Shown in pieces: positions 1 to 7,050 of a DNA stretch of 64,000 nucleotides (position 1 is its first letter; each line of letters begins with the position of its first letter). A model generated the notes under the pieces. It was not told where the DNA came from and searched no databases. It was given only the letters and a program-made list of their open reading frames with translations. The position numbers and the translations under genes are program-made. Location of the stretch: contig JAFTWQ010000043.1 in NCBI GenBank assembly GCA_017465225.1, forward strand, positions 1-64,000. Reading direction: 5' to 3'. Source of the DNA: Bacteroidales bacterium (GTDB taxonomy: Bacteria > Bacteroidota > Bacteroidia > Bacteroidales > UBA932).

Positions 1-13
1 GTTTCATAGGGCA

Positions 14-59
14 AACAGGTTAAGTTCGTTTATTATATATACCAATAATCTAACCTGTT
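14..59. repeat. 9-bp inverted repeat, 28-nt spacer
   Basis: AACAGGTTA at 14-20s is matched by TAACCTGTT at 51-59, with an AT-rich spacer between. It could be the stem of a long hairpin or a binding site. No gene is visible in 1-245, so this element and the hairpin at 69-94 are the main content of that stretch. Confidence 0.4.
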
Positions 60-68
60 GTTACGAAA

Positions 69-94
69 AAGTCCAGACATTTTCGTCTGGACTT
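69..94. terminator. Hairpin, probable terminator
   Basis: A perfect 10-bp stem, AAGTCCAGAC and GTCTGGACTT, closes a 6-nt loop. A run of five A lies just before it on the plus strand, giving a T-run after the hairpin on the minus strand. It probably insulates the 246 operon from whatever lies left of the window. The T-run favours termination of minus-strand transcripts, but the stem could act in both directions. Confidence 0.5.
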
Positions 95-245
95 CAGTTA
101 TTTACGCTATTTTTGGTGTAAACACGTATATCGTTCCCCTAAAAAAATGAATTTTTCTGGAAGTATTCCGGAAGTGGCGACGTTATAAATGCAGAACAAT
201 CAGATGCACGTGCATTACATTACGAACTTTTAACAATTTAAAGAC

Positions 246-746
246 ATGAAAGAAATCTTTATCAAAGTATGCCGCTGGGCGCTTGCCATCACAGGATTGG
301 CAGCCGCGGCCTCATGTGATGATGGCCCTATCTGGGGATCTGTTGAATATGGTACGCCGCATTGCGACTTCCAGGTGAAATGCAGGGTGACCGATGCTGA
401 AAGCGGAGCTGCCGTCAAGGGCGTAAAGCTTACTCTGGGATATGCATTCACCTACACAGACGAAAACGGTCAAGAAGTTGACGGATTCGAGCCGTATGCC
501 GATGCCGTGGAGACCAGCGACGGAGCCTTCGAGATGAGTGGGAAGATCTTTATCAGCGACAGCGGGTACGATGAACTCCACGTGAAACTTACCGACCTAG
601 ATCCGGCTGCGGACGGTCATTACAAGGACAGCATCTATGTAGTCCCTATGGTAAAGATCAAGGACGCAGAGAAAGGCAGTCACTGGAATGATGGTACATA
701 TGGAGCGGATGTCACCATAGAAGCCGAACAGGTAAAGAGCGAATAA
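246..746 (+). CDS. Lipoprotein partner of a radical SAM enzyme
   Basis: A 166-residue secreted lipoprotein. The signal peptide ends in a lipobox (AAAS-Cys, about residue 24) followed by acidic residues, so the mature protein is anchored in the cell envelope. The rest has an Ig-like, carboxypeptidase-regulatory feel (CRVTDAESGAAVKGVKL at about 49-65). The stop codon is immediately followed by the ATG of a radical SAM gene. I recall this arrangement as the rSAM/lipoprotein system of Bacteroidetes (TIGR04133/TIGR04134). The lipoprotein is inferred to be the substrate or partner of that enzyme; the modification is unknown. Identification rests on the gene pair and the YGTP motif after the lipobox, so it is good for the family and silent about function. 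Confidence 0.8.
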   Translation: MKEIFIKVCRWALAITGLAAAASCDDGPIWGSVEYGTPHCDFQVKCRVTDAESGAAVKGVKLTLGYAFTYTDENGQEVDGFEPYADAVETSDGAFEMSGKIFISDSGYDELHVKLTDLDPAADGHYKDSIYVVPMVKIKDAEKGSHWNDGTYGADVTIEAEQVKSE

Positions 747-1814
747 ATGGCTGGCTTATCCATCAGACAGCGCATAGCGCTCGAACTCAACAGACAGCTG
801 GTCAGGGAATCAGAGGAGAAGCATCCCCTGACCCAGCTTTTCTGGGAATCCACTCTCAGATGCAACATGAACTGCCGCCACTGCGGAAGTGACTGCAAGG
901 TATCTTCAATCCATCCTGACATGCCATTCGAGGATTTCCGCAATGTGCTCGTGAGGATCAAGGAAAAGTATGATTCACATAAGATCATGGTCATCGTGTC
1001 AGGCGGCGAGCCGCTGATGCGCGAAGATCTTCTGAAGTGCGGCAGAGGCATCTACGACCTCGAATTCCCTTGGGGCATGGTCTCGAACGGACGTCTCATG
1101 ACTCCTAAGAAGATCGATCAGCTGCTCGAAGCCGGCGTACACTCCCTTACAATCAGCCTCGACGGATTCGAAAGCGACCACAACTGGATGAGAGGCTCGA
1201 AAGACGGCTTCACCTATGCCTCGAAGGCCGTGGAGATCCTCGCCAATGAGCCATCGATAAGATTTGACGTGGTGACATGCGTCAACAACCGCAATTATGA
1301 CTCCCTCGAGCAGTTCAAGGAATATCTGATAAGCCTCGGGCTCAAAAGCTGGCGCATGTTCACAGTCTTTCCTGTCGGACGAGCTGCCAATGACCCCGAT
1401 CTGCAGCTGAGCAAGGAACGTTTCCGTGGCCTTATGGAATTCATAAAGAAGACACGCAAGGAAGGACGCATAAATGCGAGCTACGGCTGCGAAGGCTTCC
1501 TCGGAGAATACGAAGGGGAGGTCAGAGACCATCTGTACACATGTCAGGCTGGACTTTCAGTAGCCTCCGTTCTCATCGACGGATCTATCTCCGCATGCGG
1601 CAGCATACGCTCGGACTTCCATCAGGGCAATATCTACAAGGACGATTTCATCGATGTATGGGAAAACCGTTTCCAGCCCTACCGTGACCGTTCATGGATG
1701 AAGAAGGACCAATGCGCCAGCTGCAAATGGTTCCGATACTGCCAAGGCAACGGCATGCACCTGCGTGACGACAACGGCGACCTGATCCTCTGCCATCTTG
1801 ACAGATTGAAATAA
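747..1814 (+). CDS. Radical SAM/SPASM protein of the rSAM/lipoprotein system
   Basis: A 355-residue radical SAM enzyme. The CxxxCxxC cluster motif is CNMNCRHC at residues 39-46, which binds the 4Fe-4S cluster that cleaves S-adenosylmethionine. SGGEPLMR follows at about 88-95. A Cys-rich SPASM-type C-terminus (residues about 280-352: ACGS, CASC, YCQGNG, LILCH) would hold auxiliary clusters, as in peptide-modifying enzymes. Its ATG abuts the stop of the upstream lipoprotein with no gap, so the two are surely co-expressed and translationally coupled. The expected job is to modify a peptide or protein before export, and the neighbour is the obvious candidate, but the chemistry is not known to me. 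Confidence 0.85.
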   Translation: MAGLSIRQRIALELNRQLVRESEEKHPLTQLFWESTLRCNMNCRHCGSDCKVSSIHPDMPFEDFRNVLVRIKEKYDSHKIMVIVSGGEPLMREDLLKCGRGIYDLEFPWGMVSNGRLMTPKKIDQLLEAGVHSLTISLDGFESDHNWMRGSKDGFTYASKAVEILANEPSIRFDVVTCVNNRNYDSLEQFKEYLISLGLKSWRMFTVFPVGRAANDPDLQLSKERFRGLMEFIKKTRKEGRINASYGCEGFLGEYEGEVRDHLYTCQAGLSVASVLIDGSISACGSIRSDFHQGNIYKDDFIDVWENRFQPYRDRSWMKKDQCASCKWFRYCQGNGMHLRDDNGDLILCHLDRLK

Positions 1815-1880
1815 TTTCCCGAAAACGGGAACGAAATGATGCTTTCATGCATCAATCATATATTAAAACGACTGAACACT

Positions 1881-2687
1881 ATGATACGAAAAACCATTTT
1901 TGCACTTACTGCATTGCTGATGCTGTTCTCGCATTATGAATCTTATGCGCAGTACGCACCGGCAACCCAGACTGAAAACCAGTACACACAGAAGCCAACA
2001 GCAGTCTATACCGGCCAAGGCCAGGCCATGATGAACACAGGCAAGACATTGCTGTATACGGGAGCCTCTATCGCATTGACCGGACTCACCTGCTATATTG
2101 CCGGAGCCGCATCATACAACCCGGATCCATGCTGCCCGGACATGCCGATGTATCCGGTATTCGCTCTTGCGGGAGCCGCTGCAGGAGCTGCCGTAGCACT
2201 TATCGGACTCCCATTCTACATTTATGGAAACAACAAGATGGAATCATATGGGGCAAGCCACATAGTCTTCGGAAACGAAGGTCAGGAAGGAGGGGCCGGA
2301 TTCTTTGAAATGGGCCTCGGCATACCTAATTTCCTCAGCTTTGATGCCCTGGGAGGCTATAATTTCGGAAAGAATTTCTTCATGGGCGCGGGCGTCGGAT
2401 ACAAGACATATCTGACAGCAGGACTCATACAGGAAGGTGCAACCGCTTCTCTCCCTGTCTATGGAAATGCCCGATATTCATTCGGAAACAGGAAAGTCGT
2501 TCCATATATCGGTGCAAGTGCCGGTTATGACATAGCCAACGCCGGTCTGTATACAGGAGTGGAATTCGGCACAAGATTCCGCAAGGCAGGCGCGAAACGC
2601 GGCGAATCATGGTGGTTTGGCGCCAGGACAGAAATGACCTCTACGGAATACATCTTCCTTTCCCTCAAGGTCGGCAGGTCATTCTGA
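1881..2687 (+). CDS. Outer-membrane beta-barrel protein
   Basis: I start this gene at 1881 (MIRKTIFALTALLML), because a signal peptide ending in YAQ follows at once; an in-frame ATG at 1836 would add 15 residues ahead of it. The mature part has two hydrophobic stretches (about residues 45-70 and 85-110). A Gly/aromatic-rich C-terminal half (about 130-268) follows, with alternating strands such as NFFMGAGVGYKTY and VPYIGASAGYDI, ending in SLKVGRSF. This is typical of small Bacteroidetes outer-membrane barrels. It follows the radical SAM gene by 66 nt on the same strand and may be co-transcribed. The function is unknown. Confidence 0.65.
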   Translation: MIRKTIFALTALLMLFSHYESYAQYAPATQTENQYTQKPTAVYTGQGQAMMNTGKTLLYTGASIALTGLTCYIAGAASYNPDPCCPDMPMYPVFALAGAAAGAAVALIGLPFYIYGNNKMESYGASHIVFGNEGQEGGAGFFEMGLGIPNFLSFDALGGYNFGKNFFMGAGVGYKTYLTAGLIQEGATASLPVYGNARYSFGNRKVVPYIGASAGYDIANAGLYTGVEFGTRFRKAGAKRGESWWFGARTEMTSTEYIFLSLKVGRSF

Positions 2688-2704
2688 TCATTCCAGCATT
2701 GCCG

Positions 2705-2738
2705 CGAAACGGATGTCACTACCCTGACATCCGTTTCG
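2705..2738. repeat. Palindromic repeat, copy 1 (GAAACGGA family)
   Basis: A perfect 14-bp stem (CGAAACGGATGTCA and its complement) around a 6-nt loop, 17 nt after a stop codon. Related palindromes lie at 5628-5669 and 5703-5738. It can act as a transcription terminator for the 246-2687 operon, although no strong T-run follows. Confidence 0.8.
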
Positions 2739-2809
2739 TGGCATTACAGCACCGGTAAATGGTACTACTTGCAGGAGATTTCGTCTTTATAATGAAAGCA
2801 TTATGAACA

Positions 2810-2836
2810 AACTAAAATTTTTAGTTAATAAACTAA
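2810..2836. promoter_or_regulatory. TTAGTT/AACTAA operator-like boxes
   Basis: Two interlocked inverted repeats share one arm: AACTAAA-N3-TTTAGTT (2810-2826) and TTAGTT-AATA-AACTAA (2821-2836). A further TTAGTTAAC overlaps the -7 element at 2863-2871. BlaI/MecI-family repressors bind inverted repeats as dimers, so these boxes are good candidates for autorepression of the 2895 gene. The sequence is directly visible; the regulator assignment is inference. Confidence 0.6.
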
Positions 2837-2845
2837 TAAAAATAG

Positions 2846-2875
2846 TTGCATGTGAATATTTTTTAGTTAACTTTG
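2846..2875 (+). promoter_or_regulatory. Promoter of the blaI/blaR1-like operon
   Basis: The -33 element TTG (2846-2848) and the -7 element TAACTTTG (2868-2875) are separated by 19 nt, the normal Bacteroidetes spacing. The start codon is 20 nt downstream. Confidence 0.75.
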
Positions 2876-2894
2876 CATCAGAAACTATTTTGAT

Positions 2895-3257
2895 ATGAAG
2901 AAACTCACAAGAAAAGAAGAAGAGATCATGAATCTCTTCTGGGACAAGGGAGCGATGTTCGTGAAGGAACTTCTGGAGCTTTACGAGGAGCCGAAGCCGC
3001 ATTTCAACACATTGTCAACCATGGTCCGCACGCTTGAAGCCAACGGTTTCCTCGACCATAAGGCATATGGAAATTCATACCAGTATTTCCCTGTCGTGAC
3101 CCGCGAGGAATATGCCGGAAGCTCATTCAAGGGCATCATCAGCAGCTATTTCAACAACTCGTACATGAGCGCCGTATCGGCTTTGGTCAAAGAAGAGAAG
3201 ATCACCGTCGACGAACTGAAGGAGCTGATCGAGCAGATAGAAAAGGGCAATAAATAA
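2895..3257 (+). CDS. BlaI/MecI/CopY-family transcriptional repressor
   Basis: A 120-residue winged-helix protein of the usual length for BlaI/MecI regulators. It opens with LTRKEEEIMNLFWDKGAMFV, the typical first helix. The recognition region NTLSTMVRTLEANGFLDHKA lies at about residues 38-57, and a dimerising C-terminal helix pair (DELKELIEQIEKGNK) ends the protein. Members repress their own operon and are inactivated when the partner M56 membrane protease is triggered. That partner follows 17 nt downstream. Palindromic TTAGTT boxes around the promoter are its likely operator. The inducing signal is unknown; nothing here points to beta-lactams, and Bacteroidetes carry many such pairs. Confidence 0.9.
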   Translation: MKKLTRKEEEIMNLFWDKGAMFVKELLELYEEPKPHFNTLSTMVRTLEANGFLDHKAYGNSYQYFPVVTREEYAGSSFKGIISSYFNNSYMSAVSALVKEEKITVDELKELIEQIEKGNK

Positions 3258-3274
3258 TAAAGAACTTGACAGAT

Positions 3275-5620
3275 ATGACCGAATTCCTTACATACCAGGG
3301 CAAGACCGCCATTGCACTCGCCGTATTCTACCTGTTCTACCGTCTGCTGCTGAGCAAGGAGACATTCCATCGTTTCAACCGCATCGTCCTTCTCGGCACC
3401 GCAGCCCTGTCATTCGTGCTTCCTCTCTGCGTGATAACCATCAGGAAAGTGGTGACTCTCCCCTACACCCCTGTTGCTGATGAGCCGGCAGAGACAGTTC
3501 TTGAAATGGCAACCACTGTAACTGAGGCAGCAAGTGCACCTGTATGGCCGGCAATAATATGCGGAATATTCATTCTCGGATCATTGGCAGTACTGCTTAT
3601 GACCGTCATCTCCATCTTCAAGGTGAAGGCGATCATAAACTCCGGAGAACATCAGACTCTCGAAAGCGGAGAGACGCTTGTAATCACAAATGACGATACA
3701 GCCCCGTTCAGCTGGATGAAATACATCGTGATCTCTCGCGAGGACTATGAGAGCGGCTACTCTCAGATCCTCACTCACGAGAAGGCTCACATCGCCCTCA
3801 GACACTCATGGGATCTGCTTTTCGTGGATATGATCACAGCGCTCCAGTGGTTCAACCCGGCCATCTGGATGCTGAAGTCAGACCTGCGCGCCCTTCACGA
3901 GTTCGAGGCGGATGATGTAGTCCTCAGAAGCGGAGCCAATGTCAAGGAATACCAGTATCTATTAATAAGGAAAGCTGTCAGCAAGAGCGGCTACTCAGTT
4001 GCTAACAGCTTTAATCACAGTACACTTAAAGCACGTATTACTATGATGTTGAACAAAAAGTCATCTCGTATGAGTGCCTGGAAGGCTCTCTACGTCATCC
4101 CTCTGGTGGGAATCTCTCTGGCGGCAACCGCCGAGACAATGGTAGATTACCAGTATGAAGACCAGACTCCTGACAATACCGAACTGGTCGAGAAGTACAG
4201 CACTCCAGTTGACAAAGATACGAAAAAATCTTTCAAAGAAAAGAATCTTAAAAACGGACGTGTCACTGTCGATGAAGAAAATGACGTCGTGACAATGATT
4301 TATTACGGCCTTGACGGCAAGGAACGCCAATCACAGATTACAGGATTGCCTCTTGGCAAGGAATCATATTTCATCAATGGTTCATTTGCAACTAAAGGAG
4401 CAGCAGATATAGCACTGGAAAAAGACCCGGATGCTGTCCTGCTTTCTGCATACCTGAAGAACGGCAACAAGGTCAGAGCAATTATTTCTGCAGATTATGG
4501 TAAATTTGTGACTGGCACCATCGATTGTTCAAAGCCAATCAACACTCTCGTCATCAAGGAAGGTGACGAACAGCCTCAATTGGCTACAGTAGCTACACCG
4601 GACCTCGTATATGTAATTAACGGTGAAAGAATGCCGGAGGGATTCGACCTTAACACTATCGATCCGGCCACAATTACTTCAATGGAAGTACTCAAGACAG
4701 AAAAGGCCTTGCAGGAATATAACACAGACAAGGGTGTGATTGTCTTAACAACTGACCCGTCAAAGGCAAATGAGAAAAAGCCTGCTCCAGACATCTACAT
4801 AAACGGAAAGAAAGCAAGCAGCGAAGACATAGCAGCACTTCCGGCCAATCCGAAAGGGCATGTCGAGGCAGACGGCTCAATCTGGATTAGTACAGAGGAG
4901 AATCCGAAGGAGGAAAAGAAGGTCATTCCATTCCATCAGGTCGCTCAGCAGCCGACATTCAATGGCGGCGATGCCAATGAATTCTCGAAGTGGGTAAACC
5001 AGAACCTCCGATATCCCGAGAAATGCCGTCAGTCAAGAGTTGAAGGCAGAGTTACCCTGCAGTTTACCGTAACAGAAGAAGGAAAGGTAAATAATGTGAA
5101 GGTATTAAGAAGCGTAAACGAAGATATTGACAAGGAAGCTGTACGCGTAGTCAGCGAATCTCCAGACTGGACTCCTGGCAAAGACGAAAACGGCGAAACT
5201 GTCGCAGTCACTTACACCTTCCCGGTGATCTTCAGATTGCCTGAAGCGACAGCAGAACCGGAGAAGAAGGACGAGGAAAAGACGAAGGAGGAAAAGGAGG
5301 TCGTGCCTTTCCAGCATGCAGCACAGAAGCCTACATTCAATGGCGGCGATGCGAATGAATTCGCGAAGTGGGTAGGCGAGAATATCAAATATCCGGAAAA
5401 ATGCCGTCAATCGAAGATTCAGGGCAGAGTGACATTGCAGTTTACAGTAACCGAAACAGGCAAACTCGCTGACATAAGAATTTTAAGAGGAGTAAATGAA
5501 GAGCTTGACAAGGAAGCTCTGCGCGTTATCAGCGAATCTCCGCTCTGGACCCCGGGCAAAGACGAGAATGGCGAAATCATTCCGATTTCATATGTATTCC
5601 CTGTCCTGTTCCAGCTATAG
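3275..5620 (+). CDS. BlaR1-like M56 metallopeptidase with two TonB C-terminal domains
   Basis: A membrane sensor-protease of about 781 residues. The ATG at 3275 is preferred to the in-frame TTG at 3266. Four hydrophobic segments frame the N-terminal M56 domain, which carries the zinc motif HEKAH at about residues 168-172 and HEFEADD at about 208. The central part includes a TonB-receptor-plug-like segment (VINGERMPEGF, then TDKGVIVLTTD, about 448-490). Two nearly identical TonB C-terminal domains follow at about 559-655 and 682-781, joined by a Lys/Glu-rich linker. It is expected to sense an envelope signal and trigger removal of the BlaI-like repressor encoded just upstream. The doubled TonB domain is an internal duplication visible in the DNA as well. 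Confidence 0.85.
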   Translation: MTEFLTYQGKTAIALAVFYLFYRLLLSKETFHRFNRIVLLGTAALSFVLPLCVITIRKVVTLPYTPVADEPAETVLEMATTVTEAASAPVWPAIICGIFILGSLAVLLMTVISIFKVKAIINSGEHQTLESGETLVITNDDTAPFSWMKYIVISREDYESGYSQILTHEKAHIALRHSWDLLFVDMITALQWFNPAIWMLKSDLRALHEFEADDVVLRSGANVKEYQYLLIRKAVSKSGYSVANSFNHSTLKARITMMLNKKSSRMSAWKALYVIPLVGISLAATAETMVDYQYEDQTPDNTELVEKYSTPVDKDTKKSFKEKNLKNGRVTVDEENDVVTMIYYGLDGKERQSQITGLPLGKESYFINGSFATKGAADIALEKDPDAVLLSAYLKNGNKVRAIISADYGKFVTGTIDCSKPINTLVIKEGDEQPQLATVATPDLVYVINGERMPEGFDLNTIDPATITSMEVLKTEKALQEYNTDKGVIVLTTDPSKANEKKPAPDIYINGKKASSEDIAALPANPKGHVEADGSIWISTEENPKEEKKVIPFHQVAQQPTFNGGDANEFSKWVNQNLRYPEKCRQSRVEGRVTLQFTVTEEGKVNNVKVLRSVNEDIDKEAVRVVSESPDWTPGKDENGETVAVTYTFPVIFRLPEATAEPEKKDEEKTKEEKEVVPFQHAAQKPTFNGGDANEFAKWVGENIKYPEKCRQSKIQGRVTLQFTVTETGKLADIRILRGVNEELDKEALRVISESPLWTPGKDENGEIIPISYVFPVLFQL

Positions 5621-5627
5621 CTTGACT

Positions 5628-5669
5628 GCCACGAAACGGACGACAGATATCTCACATGCGTTTCGTGGC
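5628..5669. repeat. Palindromic repeat, copy 2 (GAAACGGA family)
   Basis: An 11-bp perfect outer stem, GCCACGAAACG and its complement, with an imperfect inner part and a longer loop. It lies 8 nt after the BlaR1-like gene and probably serves as its terminator, followed by CGTTTTACGG. Confidence 0.75.
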
Positions 5670-5702
5670 ACGTTTTACGGGAAAAACACACATTTCAGCA
5701 TC

Positions 5703-5738
5703 GCGAAACGGACGTCAGAGTACTGACATCCGTTTCGC
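5703..5738. repeat. Palindromic repeat, copy 3 (GAAACGGA family)
   Basis: A 16-bp stem with one mismatch (GCGAAACGGACGTCAG against CTGACATCCGTTTCGC) closes a 4-nt loop. It lies 34 nt after copy 2 and is closest in sequence to copy 1. A short T-run (CATTTTGGG) follows and overlaps the -33 element of the next promoter. Confidence 0.75.
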
Positions 5739-5743
5739 TGCAT

Positions 5744-5776
5744 TTTGGGTTTAATGAAATATTATTATTAAATTTG
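5744..5776 (+). promoter_or_regulatory. Promoter of the isomerase-like/GH31 operon
   Basis: TTTG at 5744-5747 and TAAATTTG at 5769-5776 with a 21-nt spacer fit the Bacteroidetes consensus. The start codon lies 26 nt further on. Confidence 0.7.
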
Positions 5777-5802
5777 GAGGGCACATAAAAGCGCCTGACA
5801 TA

Positions 5803-7050
5803 ATGAACATTGCATTATATACCCTGACATCCCCTTTGCATGACGAGAAAGCAGTCAATGCTGTCTCAAAAGAGTTCCTGGAAGATATCGAGAGGACCCT
5901 TGAGAAGGGTTTCGATTTCAGAGGGAACGACTTCTCATGCTATGGAGACAGCGACCTTGACATTATCTTCGTCCGCACAGGAGGTACGGAAGGACTTTTC
6001 AAGGAGATTTTCCCGAAACTGGCGGGTAAGATTCTGCTGCTGACATCAGGAAAGAGCAATTCCCTCGCGGCGTCTCTGGAAATAATGTCATACCTGAACC
6101 AGCAGGGCCGCTGCGGAGAGATCCTGCACGGGAGCAAAGAGTATATTGCAGAACGCATCAGTATTCTCGCAAAGGTTTCGGCTGCACGTAAGAAATTAAA
6201 CGGCACCAACCTTGGGATCATCGGTCAGCCATCAGACTGGCTGATTTCAAGCAATGCAGACAAAAGTGCGGTCAAGGAAAGGCTCGGTATCAACCTTCTG
6301 GACATTCCTATCCAGGAGCTGACAGATGAAATCAAGGCCGCAGACATCTCCGCATTCCCGGAAGAGCTTCATGCCATAAAGGCCGAGCTCGAGGGCAATG
6401 CATCCGATGCTGTAAGAAAGTATGCTGAAGGTGCCATGAAAATATATGTCGCTCTGAAGCATATTGTGGAAAGGCACAAGCTGTCAGGCCTCACATTACG
6501 ATGCTTTGACCTGCTGGACACAGTCGGCAACACAGGCTGCCTTGCATTGGCCCTGCTCAACGCCGAAGGGATTCCTGCAGGCTGCGAGGGCGATGTACCT
6601 GCCCTGCTGACCATGGCGATAGGCAATGCCCTGACCGGCAGATGCGGATTCCAGTCCAATCCTTCACGGATCGATCCGCAGACGGGAGAACTGCTTCTGG
6701 CGCATTGCACGATACCTTTCAACATGATCCTGAACCATTCGTTCAACACTCATTTCGAATCCGGCATCGGAGTGGCAGTCCATGGAGAAATGCCGGTCGG
6801 AGACGCCACTATCTTCAAGGTATCGGGAGACCTCTCGCGATATTTCTGCGCTGAAGCGGAACTTTTGGCAAACCGGTATGAAAGCAACCTCTGCCGAACG
6901 CAGATCATCCTCAAGCTGAAGGACAATCCACAGGAGACATGCACGGAATATTTCCTCAAGGATCCTGTCGGGAACCACCATATCGTGTTTTCAGGAGCCC
7001 ACAAGGCTCTTTTCGAGGCATTCATGCAAAACCAGACATACCAAATATGA
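5803..7050 (+). CDS. Sugar isomerase-like protein (FucI/AraA C-terminal fold)
   Basis: A 415-residue cytoplasmic protein with no signal peptide. The C-terminal half has the pattern of the L-fucose/L-arabinose isomerase superfamily: CFDLLDTVGNTGCLALALLN, then CEGDVPALLTMAIGNALTG, then HCTIPFNM (about residues 228-308). In relatives this region contains metal-binding and catalytic residues. The N-terminal half is a Rossmann-like domain (LGIIGQPSDWL at about 137-147). The length is shorter than classical FucI (about 590) or AraA (about 500), so the substrate cannot be named. Its stop overlaps the start of a secreted GH31 enzyme (ATGA), suggesting that it processes a sugar released by that enzyme. 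Confidence 0.7.
   Translation: MNIALYTLTSPLHDEKAVNAVSKEFLEDIERTLEKGFDFRGNDFSCYGDSDLDIIFVRTGGTEGLFKEIFPKLAGKILLLTSGKSNSLAASLEIMSYLNQQGRCGEILHGSKEYIAERISILAKVSAARKKLNGTNLGIIGQPSDWLISSNADKSAVKERLGINLLDIPIQELTDEIKAADISAFPEELHAIKAELEGNASDAVRKYAEGAMKIYVALKHIVERHKLSGLTLRCFDLLDTVGNTGCLALALLNAEGIPAGCEGDVPALLTMAIGNALTGRCGFQSNPSRIDPQTGELLLAHCTIPFNMILNHSFNTHFESGIGVAVHGEMPVGDATIFKVSGDLSRYFCAEAELLANRYESNLCRTQIILKLKDNPQETCTEYFLKDPVGNHHIVFSGAHKALFEAFMQNQTYQI

Noticed and set aside
1..245. Possible small RNA or riboswitch at the left edge
   Set aside because: Only simple inverted repeats and a hairpin are visible; no conserved riboswitch core could be recognised.
2895..5620. Beta-lactam resistance operon
   Set aside because: The repressor and M56 sensor resemble BlaI/BlaR1, but no beta-lactamase or penicillin-binding protein gene is adjacent, and such pairs are common regulators in Bacteroidetes.
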